This document shows, in pieces, positions 31,394-40,050 of a stretch of 64,000 nucleotides of DNA; the first letter of the stretch is position 1, and every line of letters begins with the position of its first letter. Source of the DNA: JACVRW01 sp963751835 (lineage in GTDB: Bacteria > Actinomycetota > Thermoleophilia > Solirubrobacterales > Thermoleophilaceae). The stretch spans positions 1 to 64,000 of the forward strand of contig CAVVWD010000027.1 of NCBI GenBank assembly GCA_963751835.1, in the 5' to 3' direction. The translations under genes and the position numbers were made by a program. Below the pieces are notes generated by a model, which saw only the letters and a list, made by a program, of their open reading frames with translations, was not told where the DNA came from and ran no database searches.

Positions 31394-31410
31394 ACTTACC
31401 GCAGGTAAGT
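31394..31410 (+). promoter_or_regulatory. Operator palindrome before the CMD-family gene
   Basis: ACTTACC-GCA-GGTAAGT, perfect 7-bp arms, 23 bp before the ATG. ACTTAC-N(5)-GTAAGT sites are typical of HxlR/YodB-type repressors, and an HxlR gene is second in this operon, so autoregulation is likely. Confidence 0.7.
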
Positions 31411-31432
31411 CGTACGCAGAAAGAGAAGCGCG

Positions 31433-31996
31433 ATGAAGGTCAAGGAGAGCAGGTTTCAGGTACACGACGAGCTCACGGCTCCCGAGCGCAGCGTCCCGAT
31501 TCTCAAGGGTGCGCTCACGGGCGGCGGACAGCTCCCCAACTTCCTCGGCGTGCTCGCCGGCTCCCCGGCCGTCCTGCGCGCGTACGCCCGCTTCCGGTCG
31601 GAGCTGCGCAACGGCACGCTCGCCTATGCGACCCAGCAGCGCATTGCGCTGGCGGTGGCCGAGCACCAGAAGAGCGAGTACGCGCTCTCGACGCTCTTGC
31701 GAACCGCTCGTGACGCCGGCCTCGGCCTCGACGAGATCGCGCTCGCGCGCGAGTTCGACTCGCGTGACGAGAAGGAGTCGATGCTCCTGCGCTACGTCAA
31801 GTCGGTGATCGAGACCGACGGCTCGCCGCCCCGGCACGTGCTCGAGGAGACGCGTGAGGCGGGCTGGGAGGACGAGCAGATCCTCGAGACGATCGCGCAC
31901 GTGGCCCTCGGCACGTTCGGCAACCTGGTCACGCGAGCCGGCGACGTCCCGGTGGACGGCTCGAGCGAGGACTCGCGCCTGGCGCAGGCCGCCTGA
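31433..31996 (+). CDS. Carboxymuconolactone decarboxylase/AhpD-family protein without CxxC
   Basis: 187 residues. The family body is clear: GGQLPNFLGVLAGSPAVLRA YARFRSELRNGTL, YATQQRIALAVAEHQKSEYA, then the C-terminal helix GWEDEQILETIAHVALGTFG NLVTRAGDVP. AhpD-like peroxidase partners have C-x2-C at the start of the SEYA helix; here the position reads EHQKSEYA with no Cys at all, so thiol chemistry is excluded. Related cysteine-free proteins occur in redox operons. It is followed 26 bp later by an HxlR regulator and preceded by the palindrome at 31394. Confidence 0.75.
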   Translation: MKVKESRFQVHDELTAPERSVPILKGALTGGGQLPNFLGVLAGSPAVLRAYARFRSELRNGTLAYATQQRIALAVAEHQKSEYALSTLLRTARDAGLGLDEIALAREFDSRDEKESMLLRYVKSVIETDGSPPRHVLEETREAGWEDEQILETIAHVALGTFGNLVTRAGDVPVDGSSEDSRLAQAA

Positions 31997-32022
31997 GCGG
32001 GCAAGCCGTGCGGAGGGCTACG

Positions 32023-32376
32023 ATGTCGGTGATGGCTGCGCAGCCGGCCAAGTCCGCTGTCACCGTCCTCCAGCGCGAGACCTGCTGCGGGCATTACCAC
32101 CACGCAGTCGAGCTCGTCGGCAAGCGCTGGACCGGCGCGATCCTCTTCGTCCTGATGGACGGTCCGGCGCGCTTCTCCGAGGTCAAGCAGCTGGTGCCCG
32201 ATCTCTCCGACCGGCTGCTGTCCGAGCGTATGAAGGAGCTCGAGGCCGAGGGCATCGTCGAGCGGCGCGTGATCGATGACACGCCGGTCAAGGTCGAGTA
32301 CTCGCTGACCGAGAAGGGCGCCGCCCTCGAGCCGGCGGTCCGGGCGCTCAAGCTCTGGGCCCGGGCCTGGATGTAG
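32023..32376 (+). CDS. HxlR-family transcriptional regulator
   Basis: 117 residues from ATG 32023 behind GGAGGG; a GTG at 32008 would add five residues. The winged-helix core is standard: CCGHYHHAVELVGKRWTGAI LFVLMDGPARFSEVKQLVPD LSDRLLSERMKELEAEGIVE RRV, then VEYSLTEKGAALEPAVRAL. The Cys pair before GHY (TCCGH) is in the position of the redox-sensing Cys of HypR/YodB-type members. Probably binds the ACTTACC palindrome at 31394 and senses electrophiles or oxidants (inference). Confidence 0.9.
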   Translation: MSVMAAQPAKSAVTVLQRETCCGHYHHAVELVGKRWTGAILFVLMDGPARFSEVKQLVPDLSDRLLSERMKELEAEGIVERRVIDDTPVKVEYSLTEKGAALEPAVRALKLWARAWM

Positions 32377-32430
32377 CCCCGCGCCCCAGCCGTTTAGCCT
32401 ACGCGGCTCCCAACTTCGAGAAGGAGCCGC

Positions 32431-33780
32431 ATGGCCGACCAGCCGCAGACCGCTGACGAAGTGAAGGCCCTCGTCAAGGAGCGCGACATCCGCTTCGTTC
32501 GCCTCTGGTTCACGGACATCCTCGGCCAGCTCAAGAGCTTCTCGATCAACGCGCAGGAGCTCGACGACGCCTTCGAGGGCGGGATGGGGTTCGACGGCTC
32601 GTCGATCACCGGCTTCAACGCGATCGAGGAATCGGACATGATCGCGATGCCGGAAGCGTCGACGTTCGCGGTGCTCCCCTGGCGACCAGAGGACCGGGGC
32701 GTGGCGCGCATGTTCTGCGACGTCGTGACGCCCGACCGTGAGCCCTACGAGGGCGACCCGCGCCACGTCCTGCGGCGCACCCTCGAGCGTGCCGAGGGCA
32801 TGGGCTTCTCGAACTTCAACGTCGGCCCCGAGCTCGAGTACTTCTACTTCCGGAACGCCAGGCCCGAGAACGGGGTCCCGGAGGTCCTCGACGAGGGGGG
32901 CTACTTCGACCTCACGACCCTCGACGCGGGCTCCGACGTGCGCCGCGAGACGGTCCTCGCCCTCGAACAGCTTGGCATCCATGTCGAGTACACCCACCAC
33001 GAGGTGGGGCCCTCGCAGCACGAGATCGACATGCGCTACGCGGACGCGCTCAAGATGGCGGACGACTGCATGACCTACCGGATCACGGTCAAGGAATACG
33101 CGATGAAGTACGGCTGGCACGCCACCTTCATGCCCAAGCCGCTGTTCGGCGAGAACGGCTCGGGCATGCACACGCACCAGTCCCTCTTCAAGGACGAGCG
33201 CAACGCCTTCTACGACGAGAACGACCAGTACTACCTCTCGGAGACCGGCAAGGCCTTCATCGCGGGTCAGCTGAAGCACGCGCGCGAGATCACCTCGGTG
33301 TTCGCCCAGTGGGTCAACTCCTACAAGCGGCTCGTGCCCGGCTTCGAGGCGCCGGTCTACTGCGCCTGGTCACGCCGCAACCGCTCGGCACTGGTGCGCG
33401 TGCCGCTCTATCACCCGGGCAAGGAGCAGGCAACCCGGATGGAGCTGCGCTGTCCGGACCCGGCGTGCAACCCCTACCTGACGTTCGCCGTGCTGCTCGC
33501 CGCGGGCCTCGAAGGAATCGAGAAGGGCTACGAGCTGCCCGAGCCGATGGAGAAGAACCTCTACCACATCAGCCCGGAGGAGCGAAAGCGGCTAGGGATC
33601 GAGCAGCTCCCGGAGACGCTCGGCGAGGCGATCGAGCTGACCGCGGAATCCGAGCTCGTGCTGCGCACCTTCGGCGAGCACATCTTCAACCGCTACGTGG
33701 AGATCAAGCGGCACGAGTGGGAGGACTACCGGGTTCAGGTCTCCCAGTGGGAGCTGGACCGCTATCTCTCCATTCTCTAG
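32431..33780 (+). CDS. glnA: Glutamine synthetase, type I
   Basis: 449 residues from ATG 32431 behind GAGAAGGAGC. Beta-grasp start FVRLWFTDILGQLKSFSINA, the flap and MGFDGSSITGF, metal ligands in NVGPELEYFYF and HHEVGPSQHEIDMRYADAL, then NGSGMHTHQSLF (ATP and ammonium site), NSYKRLVPGFEAPVYCAWS and SRRNRSALVRVP. The short length and tail (NLYHISPEERKRLGIEQLPE TLGEAI) fit the GSI-alpha type, which is not adenylylated but feedback-controlled. It makes glutamine from glutamate, ammonia and ATP. The last 77 bp are overlapped by the convergent MarR gene. Confidence 0.95.
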   Translation: MADQPQTADEVKALVKERDIRFVRLWFTDILGQLKSFSINAQELDDAFEGGMGFDGSSITGFNAIEESDMIAMPEASTFAVLPWRPEDRGVARMFCDVVTPDREPYEGDPRHVLRRTLERAEGMGFSNFNVGPELEYFYFRNARPENGVPEVLDEGGYFDLTTLDAGSDVRRETVLALEQLGIHVEYTHHEVGPSQHEIDMRYADALKMADDCMTYRITVKEYAMKYGWHATFMPKPLFGENGSGMHTHQSLFKDERNAFYDENDQYYLSETGKAFIAGQLKHAREITSVFAQWVNSYKRLVPGFEAPVYCAWSRRNRSALVRVPLYHPGKEQATRMELRCPDPACNPYLTFAVLLAAGLEGIEKGYELPEPMEKNLYHISPEERKRLGIEQLPETLGEAIELTAESELVLRTFGEHIFNRYVEIKRHEWEDYRVQVSQWELDRYLSIL

Positions 33781-34204
33781 CGTGCTCCGCGGCGATCTCG
33801 GCCGCCTTCTCGAGGAAGTCGGTGATCGCCTTCCGCGACGCCCCGGGCAGCCCGGCTGCGAGCCGGGCCAGCGCCTCCGAGTAGGGCACGTAGATACGCG
33901 CGCCGGCCTCGATCGACTGCTCGGTCATCCGCACGACCACTGAGCGGCGGTCCCTCGGGTGGGGGTTGCGCGCGACCCAGCCGTTTCGCTCCAGCCGGTC
34001 GATCACGGCGGTCACAGCCCCCGAGGTGAGGCTGAGCCGCTCCCCGAGCTCGCGCGGCGTGAGCTCGCCTTCGGCCTGGATGTGGTCGATCGCCTTCATC
34101 TCCGTCATCGACACATCGTTGGCGCGCGCTACGGCGAGGTCGAAGCGGTCGTTCTCCAGTCCGTAGCGGCGTAGCGCGACGAGTAGTGCGATCGGGTCCG
34201 TCAT
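33704..34204 (-). CDS. MarR-family transcriptional regulator
   Basis: 166 residues from ATG 34204. Winged helix: VSMTEMKAIDHIQAEGELTP RELGERLSLTSGAVTAVIDR LERNGWVARNPHPRDRRSVV VRMTE, with the usual Asp-Arg wing and dimer helices on both sides. The tail after residue 140 is Pro/Arg-rich and runs into the end of the glutamine synthetase gene. It diverges from the MMPL transporter; two inverted repeats lie between them, so it most likely represses both. Confidence 0.9.
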   Translation of the reverse strand: MTDPIALLVALRRYGLENDRFDLAVARANDVSMTEMKAIDHIQAEGELTPRELGERLSLTSGAVTAVIDRLERNGWVARNPHPRDRRSVVVRMTEQSIEAGARIYVPYSEALARLAAGLPGASRKAITDFLEKAAEIAAEHAREWRDSGPAPTGRPEPGSPPTRAA

Positions 34205-34217
34205 GCGGATGCGGAAT

Positions 34218-34246
34218 CTTAACGACTAAGCATCTTGACAATCAAG
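34218..34246. promoter_or_regulatory. Two inverted repeats between marR and the MMPL gene
   Basis: CTTA-ACGAC-TAAG (34218-34230) and CTTGA-CAA-TCAAG (34234-34246) sit side by side in the 67-bp divergent region. These are good candidates for MarR binding sites. Confidence 0.6.
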
Positions 34247-34271
34247 GGACTTCTCGTAACCCTACCCGGTC

Positions 34272-36794
34272 ATGAATCCGGAACGCCGCTCGATCTTCGC
34301 CATCGCCACCGGACGCCGGGCCAAGTGGGTCGTCTTCCTGATCTGGCTGGTGGCGATCTTCATCGCCTCCGGCCCCGCCAACCTGCCCGGCAAGTTCACC
34401 GACGCGGAGGACAACGAGTCGACATCGTTCCTCCCCGGCGACGCTGAGTCGACCAAGGCGCTCCAGGCGACCGAGGAGCTCCAGGGCGGCGAGCTGGCGC
34501 CGGCGGTGATCGTGTACCGGCGCGAGTCCGGCCTGACCGCGGCCGACCGCCGGCGAATCGTCGAGGACGCCGGAAGGCTCACGTCGGAGCGCTTCCCGGG
34601 CGTCGTTCCGGACGGCGCAACGGCGGCCTCGGGCGGCAGCGGCACCGGCGAGTCCGAGGCCGGTCAGGCGCCGAGCGGTGGCGCGCAGGCCGAGGGCTGC
34701 GCGGGCCCGACCACGCCGCTCCCGAACCAACCCGAGGGCTATGCGCCCTTCGTCGGCCCGGTCTGCTCGGAGGACGGCAAGGCGGCACTCGTCACTGCCT
34801 ACATCAAGGGCGACGGCCAGGGCGACACCCTGCTCGACCCTGTCGAGTTCTGGCGCGAGCAGGTCTCGGACCCGGGCGGCGGCCTCGAGGTGAAGATCAC
34901 CGGCGGCGCCGGCTACGGGGCGGACGCGATCGATGTATTCGAGTCGATCAACGGCACGCTGCTGCTGGCCGCGCTGTCGCTCGTGATCTTCCTGCTGATC
35001 CTGATCTACCGCTCGCCGATCTTCCTCTTCATCCCGCTCACGGCCGTGATCTTCGCCGAGATCCTGGCGCGCTCCATCGGCTACGGGATCACGGAGCTCG
35101 GGGTGACCGTCAACGGGCAGTCGAGCTCGATCATGTCGATCATCGTGCTCGGCGCCGGCACCGACTACGCGCTCTTGATCGTCGCCAGATACCGGGAGGA
35201 GCTCCACCACGAAGACGACCGCCACATCGCGGCGCAGAAGGCGATGCGGTCGGCCGGGCCTGCCGTGTTCGCGTCGGCCGCGACCGTCATCGCGGCGCTC
35301 TTCTGCCTCTCGATAGCGAAGGTCAACGGCACCTCCGGGATGGGCCCCTTCGGGGCGATGGGCGTTGCGTGCGCCGCGCTCTCGATGCTCACCCTGCTGC
35401 CGGCGCTGCTAACGATCTTCGGCAGGCGGGCGTTCTGGCCGTTCGTCCCGCACACCCCGCGCTGGACGGCGCCTCAGGACGTGGGCCAGAGCGGCCTCGG
35501 TCGCAGGATCATCGAGGGCTCCAGCGTTCGCGCCCTGCTGCCGGTGATCGGCGGCGTGCTGGTCGCGATCCTGCTGCTGCCGCTCGTGATCCTCAATGCT
35601 CTACTGCGCGCCCTGGTCAAGGCCGTCACGGGGGGCCGTGCGAGCTTCCCGTCGCTGATCGTCGGTCCGCTCGACCGGGCGATCTTCAAGCCGTACGAGG
35701 TCCGGCGCACGCAGCACGAGCACCTGGCCGACGAGACCCACGGCTTCTGGAAGCGGGTCGGCGATCGGGTGGCCACCGCGCCGCGGCGCGTGGCGGTCAG
35801 CTCCGTCGTGATCCTGCTCGTGATGGCGGCGGGGCTCGCCTTCTTCTCGACCGACCTCACCACGAACGACAGCTATACGACCAAGGTCGAGTCGGTCGAG
35901 GGGCAGGAACTCATCTCGAAGAGCTTCCCGTCGGGCTCGGCCGCGCCGACCGACGTGATCGTCCCGCCCGGCGGCGACGTGGAGGCGGTATCGAACGCGG
36001 TTGCGGGGGTCGACGGCGTCGAGTCGGTCTCCCCGCCCGTCGCCGAGGGCCAGCAGGGTGTGCTGATCCAGGCGACGCTCCAGCCCGAGCCCTACTCGAC
36101 CGAGGCTTTCGATCTGATCGAGCCGATCCGCGACGCGGCGGACGGCGCGGTTGCGGGCACGCTCGTCGGCGGCGCCAGCGCCGTCGAGTTCGACGTGCGC
36201 GAGGCCGCCGCGTGGGATTCGGCCGTGATCCCGCCGATCGTGCTGCTGGTGGTGTTCCTGATCCTGGTGATCCTGCTGCGGGCGGTCGTGGCGCCGCTGA
36301 TCCTGATCGGGACGGTGATCCTGAGCTTCGTCGCCGCGCTCGGCGTCGGCTACTTCGTCTTCGACGTGATCTTCGGCTTCGTGGGCTCGGACCCGTCGCT
36401 GCCGCTGTTCGCGTTCGTCTTCCTGGTGGCGCTCGGGGTCGACTACAACATCTTCCTCGTCGCGCGGGCGCGTGAGGAGACGCTCAAACACGGCACCCGC
36501 GAGGGCATACTGCGCGCGCTTGCGGTCACCGGCGGGGTGATCACGAGCGCCGGGATCGTCCTGGCCGGCACCTTCTCGGTACTGGCGGTGCTGCCGCTCG
36601 TCTTCCTCACCGAGATCGGCTTCGTCGTGGCGTTCGGCGTGCTGCTCGACACCTTCCTGGTGCGCAGCGTGCTGGTGCCTGCACTGGTGCTCCAGGTGGG
36701 GCCGAAGATCTGGTGGCCCTCCGAGCTCGCGAAGACCGATGGCGGCGCGGCGCGCCGCGAGGAGGAGCTCGTGTCGGCTGAGTCCGGCGGCTAG
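34272..36794 (+). CDS. MMPL/RND-family exporter
   Basis: 840 residues, full length. ATG 34272. Twelve membrane helices in two sets of six: helix 1 at WVVFLIWLVAIFIASGPANL; helices 2-6 about 235-380 with the proton-relay motif GAGTDYALLIVARYREELHH; helix 7 RRVAVSSVVILLVMAAGLAF; and helices 8-12 from about 650 with FVFLVALGVDYNIFLVARAR. Two periplasmic loops (about 40-230, including an unusual Ser/Gly-rich insert near 120-140, and 540-650). Exports lipids, drugs or siderophores in other actinobacteria. Controlled probably by the divergent MarR. An intact counterpart to the MMPL remnant at 28.3 kb. Confidence 0.9.
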   Translation: MNPERRSIFAIATGRRAKWVVFLIWLVAIFIASGPANLPGKFTDAEDNESTSFLPGDAESTKALQATEELQGGELAPAVIVYRRESGLTAADRRRIVEDAGRLTSERFPGVVPDGATAASGGSGTGESEAGQAPSGGAQAEGCAGPTTPLPNQPEGYAPFVGPVCSEDGKAALVTAYIKGDGQGDTLLDPVEFWREQVSDPGGGLEVKITGGAGYGADAIDVFESINGTLLLAALSLVIFLLILIYRSPIFLFIPLTAVIFAEILARSIGYGITELGVTVNGQSSSIMSIIVLGAGTDYALLIVARYREELHHEDDRHIAAQKAMRSAGPAVFASAATVIAALFCLSIAKVNGTSGMGPFGAMGVACAALSMLTLLPALLTIFGRRAFWPFVPHTPRWTAPQDVGQSGLGRRIIEGSSVRALLPVIGGVLVAILLLPLVILNALLRALVKAVTGGRASFPSLIVGPLDRAIFKPYEVRRTQHEHLADETHGFWKRVGDRVATAPRRVAVSSVVILLVMAAGLAFFSTDLTTNDSYTTKVESVEGQELISKSFPSGSAAPTDVIVPPGGDVEAVSNAVAGVDGVESVSPPVAEGQQGVLIQATLQPEPYSTEAFDLIEPIRDAADGAVAGTLVGGASAVEFDVREAAAWDSAVIPPIVLLVVFLILVILLRAVVAPLILIGTVILSFVAALGVGYFVFDVIFGFVGSDPSLPLFAFVFLVALGVDYNIFLVARAREETLKHGTREGILRALAVTGGVITSAGIVLAGTFSVLAVLPLVFLTEIGFVVAFGVLLDTFLVRSVLVPALVLQVGPKIWWPSELAKTDGGAARREEELVSAESGG

Positions 36795-37162
36795 GGCGGG
36801 GCCCCGCGCATCCCGGGCGATTTCTTCCGGGGTTGGTCTCCGCCGGCCGGGCCAGGGCTGGGGAAGGGGCGGTGGACAATGGCCGCTTCGGCTCCCAGGG
36901 CAAACAATCTTCGGCTGATCCTGGCTGCTCCCGAATCTGCATCGGCACCGAGGCAGCCCCAACGCTGAATCCAGGGCCACCGTGCTGACTTTGCCCGCTC
37001 CTGGCGGTCAATCCAGGAAAGCTCGCGCTTCACCGAGCGCAGCGGCCGAACGATCTTCGATCACGCCCGGCCAGGCGCGGCCGACGAACAACACCCCCTT
37101 CCCCAGCCCCATGCGCGAGACCGACCCGGCGCGACCACCCAACGGGCGAGAGGGGGACGGGG
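36795..37162. other. Intergenic between convergent genes, no gene seen
   Basis: About 370 bp between the MMPL and M28 gene ends. GCGGGGCCCCGC near 36805 is self-complementary but lacks a loop and T run. No protein-like frame or RNA motif recognised. Confidence 0.45.
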
Positions 37163-38014
37163 CTAGGGCGCCCGCAGCGCCTCGGCAACCAGCCGCCGAG
37201 CCATGCGCAGCGACGTCGCGTCGAGCCGCGAGGCCCGGTCGCACGGGCTGTGGCGGCAGGGCTCGCCCCCGGCGCCCACGCCGAGCTTCGCGCCGGGCAG
37301 ACCAAGCAGCTCGAACTCGCGGTGGTCCGAGTTGCCGCTCGACTCGTCACGGACCCAACTGACCGGCACCCCGACCCGCTCGGCAGCGGCGAGCAGCGCG
37401 CCCTCGACGGAACCGCGCGGAGCGGCCACGGGCGAGCGCAGCCAGAACGGTCGGTCGCGGCCGACCTCGTCGAGCGAGAGCGCCCAGTCGAGGCGTCGCC
37501 TGCCGCCGCGGGCGCGCATCCGGCGGGCGAGCGCCAGGGCGCCGAGGTGGTCCGGCGAGCCCGTGTAGATCCGCTCCTCGGCGCCGGTGGCCACGAGCCA
37601 GACGTCGCAGGCGGGCCCGATGCGCTCGAGCCGGCCGGCCAGCTCGGCGACCACGCCGACACCCGAGGCGTTGTCGTTGGCTCCCGGAGCGTTCGGGGTC
37701 GAGTCCGTGTGCGCCATGACGATCCGCAGGCAGGTGGCATCCGTGTCACGGACCCCGATCACATTGCGGGAGCGGCCGAGCCCGGGCACCTCGAAGGACT
37801 GGATCCCCACGCGCAGCCCCGCCCGCTCGAAGGCCCGCGCGACGAGCCGGTGGGCGCGTGCCTCCGTCGCGCCCGCCGCGGGCCGCGGCCCCCAGGAGGC
37901 GAGCCGCGTCGCGATCTCATAGGCGCCGGCGGGCGCCTGGGTGGTGTCCGGCGGCCCAGCGGCCAGCGCCCCGGCGGCGGCCGCCGCGGCGAGCATGACC
38001 GCGGCCAGCTTCAC
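37163..38014 (-). CDS. M28-family zinc aminopeptidase, secreted
   Basis: 283 residues. Signal peptide MKLAAVMLAAAAAAGALAAG. Metal ligands: the first His-x-Asp in RIVMAHTDSTPNAPG, the bridging Asp in ANDNASGVGVVAEL, the general-base Glu pair in VATGAEERIYTG, and the last His as SDHREFELLGLPGAKL. The domain is the small M28 (Q or Y-like) type without accessory domains. Its ATG overlaps the stop of the YyaL-type gene upstream by 4 bp, so the two are co-translated. Confidence 0.85.
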   Translation of the reverse strand: MKLAAVMLAAAAAAGALAAGPPDTTQAPAGAYEIATRLASWGPRPAAGATEARAHRLVARAFERAGLRVGIQSFEVPGLGRSRNVIGVRDTDATCLRIVMAHTDSTPNAPGANDNASGVGVVAELAGRLERIGPACDVWLVATGAEERIYTGSPDHLGALALARRMRARGGRRRLDWALSLDEVGRDRPFWLRSPVAAPRGSVEGALLAAAERVGVPVSWVRDESSGNSDHREFELLGLPGAKLGVGAGGEPCRHSPCDRASRLDATSLRMARRLVAEALRAP

Positions 38015-39969
38015 GCCAGCAGCTTCTCGAGCTCCTCGGGCTCGGTCACCGGCCGCTGGCAGGCGAAGTGCTCGCAGACGTAGGCGGCCGCGCGGCCGTC
38101 GATCGGGTCGCGACCCTCGAGCAGCGGTACGCCGTCGTGCGGCCCGCCCGCCAGGACGATGTGGGGGCGGAACTCCGCCCGGACGACGCGCTCGAGCGGG
38201 CGCAGATCCGCGCCCGCCAGCGCCACCTCCTTCACGGGCGAGAGGTGGAAGTCGAGCGCCTGCAGGAGGTGGCCGAACGCCTGTGGGTGCTTGGGCGCCA
38301 GCTCGTGGAGCAGGCGCAGCACGGACACCGCCTGGTGCTCGTAGCGGTGCTCGCCGGTCAGCGCCGCCAACCGGAGCAGGCCGTAGGCCGCGCTCGAGTT
38401 GCCGGCCGGAATGGGATGGTCCTCGAGGTCCTTGCGGCGGGCAACGAGCCGCTCATGATCCGATGAGGTCTCGAAGAAGCCGCCCCTGTCCTCGTCGGCG
38501 AAGCGCTCGATCATCGCCTCCGCGAGGGCCCGCGCCTCGGCGAACCAGCGCGGCTCGAAGGTCGACTCGTAAAGGGTGAGGAGCGCCTCGAGCAGGAAGG
38601 CGTGGTCCTCCAGGTACGCGTTCAGCTTGGCCTGCCCGTCCTTCCACGAGCGCAGCAGCCTGCCCTGGTCGTCGCGCAGCTCGGCGAGCACGAAGCCCGC
38701 GCATGCGCTGGCCGCGTCCAGATAATCCCGGCGCTCCAACACCGCGCCGGCCTCGGCGAGCGCCGAGATCATGAGCGCGTTCCACGACGTCAGGCGCTTG
38801 TCGTCGAGCCCGGGCCAGACACGCCGCGAGCGGGCCTCGTAGAGCGCGCGCCGCCAGTCGTCGCGGCGCTCGGGCTCCCCGGGACCGCGGACCGGGATGT
38901 TGCGGCCCTCGAAGTTGCCCCGGTCGGTCGCGCCGAACCAGGCGATCGCCTCGTCGGCGTCGGCTTCGCCGGCGAGCGCCTCGCGCAGCTCCTCAACGCT
39001 CCAGACGTAGAACTTGCCCTCGACCCCCTCGGAGTCCGCGTCGAGGGCGGAGCGGAAGCCGCCCTCGGGTCCGCGCATTTCCTTCAGCGCCCAGTCGAGC
39101 GTCTCGCAGGCGACCGTGCGGAAGAGCCCGTCGCCCGTGACCTGCCAGCCGTGCAGGTAGGCCCGCGCGAGCAGAGCGTTGTCGTAGAGCATCTTCTCGA
39201 AGTGCGGCACGAGCCAGTAGGGGTCGACCGAGTAGCGCGCGAAGCCGCCCCCGATCTGGTCGTACATGCCGCCCGAGGCCATCGCGCGCAGGGTGTGGGC
39301 GGTCATCTCCGTCTCGCCTCGGCGCAGCAGGAACTCGAGCGCCGACGCGGGCGGGAACTTGGGGGCGTCCCCGAAGCCCCCGTTTGCGGGGTCGTACTGC
39401 GTGCGTAGTGACGCCACGGCCTCGTCGAGCACGCGTGGGTCCATCGGCTGGGCGGAGGGCTGGAGCCGCGCGGCCCCCTGAAGCCGCTCCGCCACCCGCT
39501 CGCTGCCCGCGCGGATCTCCTCGCGCCGCTCACGCCAGGCCTCGTCCACGGCGGCGAGCACGTCGCGCCAGCCGGGCATGCCCATGCGCGACTCGGGCGG
39601 GAAGTAGGTCCCCGCGTAGAAGGGCACCTGCTCGGGCGTCAGGAAGACGTTCAGCGGCCAGCCGCCCGAGCCGGTCATCGCCTGGCAGGCCTCCATGTAG
39701 ATCGAGTCGATGTCCGGCCGCTCCTCGCGGTCGAGCTTGATGCAGACGAAGCGCTCGTTCATGAGCGCGGCCGTCTCCGGATCCTCGAAAGACTCCCGCT
39801 CCATCACGTGGCACCAGTGGCACGCCGAATAGCCGATGGAGAGCAGGATCGGGCGCTCCTCCGCGACCGCGCGGGTAAGCGCCTCCTCGCCCCAGGGATA
39901 CCAGTCGACAGGGTTGTCCTTGTGCTGGAGCAGGTAAGGAGAGGTCTCATGTGCGAGGCGGTTTGCCAT
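38011..39969 (-). CDS. Thioredoxin-domain (DUF255/YyaL, spermatogenesis-associated 20-like) protein
   Basis: 652 residues. MANRLAHETSPYLLQHKDNP VDWYPWGEEAL is the invariant opening. The thioredoxin-like part holds IGYSACHWCHVMERESFEDP at about 45-60 (C-x-x-C), then KLDREERPDIDSIYMEACQA MTGSGGWPLNVF. The rest (about 180-650) is an alpha/alpha toroid related to N-acylglucosamine 2-epimerases: GGMYDQIGGGFARYSVDPYW LVPHFEKMLYDNALLARAYL. Highly conserved in bacteria and animals; biochemical role still unsettled. Usual length. First gene of a pair with the M28 peptidase. Confidence 0.92.
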   Translation of the reverse strand: MANRLAHETSPYLLQHKDNPVDWYPWGEEALTRAVAEERPILLSIGYSACHWCHVMERESFEDPETAALMNERFVCIKLDREERPDIDSIYMEACQAMTGSGGWPLNVFLTPEQVPFYAGTYFPPESRMGMPGWRDVLAAVDEAWRERREEIRAGSERVAERLQGAARLQPSAQPMDPRVLDEAVASLRTQYDPANGGFGDAPKFPPASALEFLLRRGETEMTAHTLRAMASGGMYDQIGGGFARYSVDPYWLVPHFEKMLYDNALLARAYLHGWQVTGDGLFRTVACETLDWALKEMRGPEGGFRSALDADSEGVEGKFYVWSVEELREALAGEADADEAIAWFGATDRGNFEGRNIPVRGPGEPERRDDWRRALYEARSRRVWPGLDDKRLTSWNALMISALAEAGAVLERRDYLDAASACAGFVLAELRDDQGRLLRSWKDGQAKLNAYLEDHAFLLEALLTLYESTFEPRWFAEARALAEAMIERFADEDRGGFFETSSDHERLVARRKDLEDHPIPAGNSSAAYGLLRLAALTGEHRYEHQAVSVLRLLHELAPKHPQAFGHLLQALDFHLSPVKEVALAGADLRPLERVVRAEFRPHIVLAGGPHDGVPLLEGRDPIDGRAAAYVCEHFACQRPVTEPEELEKLLA

Positions 39970-39993
39970 CTCGACTGCTGAGGCTACCCGGAT

Positions 39994-40040
39994 GAGTAAT
40001 TACTCAATCGATGTGTAGTAGTTACACAAGAAACGTGTAA
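39994..40040. promoter_or_regulatory. Cluster of AT-rich palindromes in a divergent promoter
   Basis: GAGTAATTACTC (39994-40005), TGTGTA-GTAGT-TACACA (40012-40028) and, sharing its right arm, TTACAC-AAGAAAC-GTGTAA (40022-40040). They fill the 81 bp between the divergent YyaL-type and AAA ATPase starts and stand out as AT-rich in GC-rich DNA. The overlapping last two could be alternative operators or structures. Confidence 0.6.
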
Positions 40041-40050
40041 TCTACCGACG

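Noticed and set aside
36800..36815. GCGGGGCCCCGC as a terminator of the MMPL gene
   Set aside because: Self-complementary with no loop and no T run; common by chance in such GC-rich DNA.
35601..36980. A 459-codon minus-strand frame opposite the MMPL gene
   Set aside because: His/Asp/Arg-rich pattern typical of the reverse complement of membrane-helix codons.
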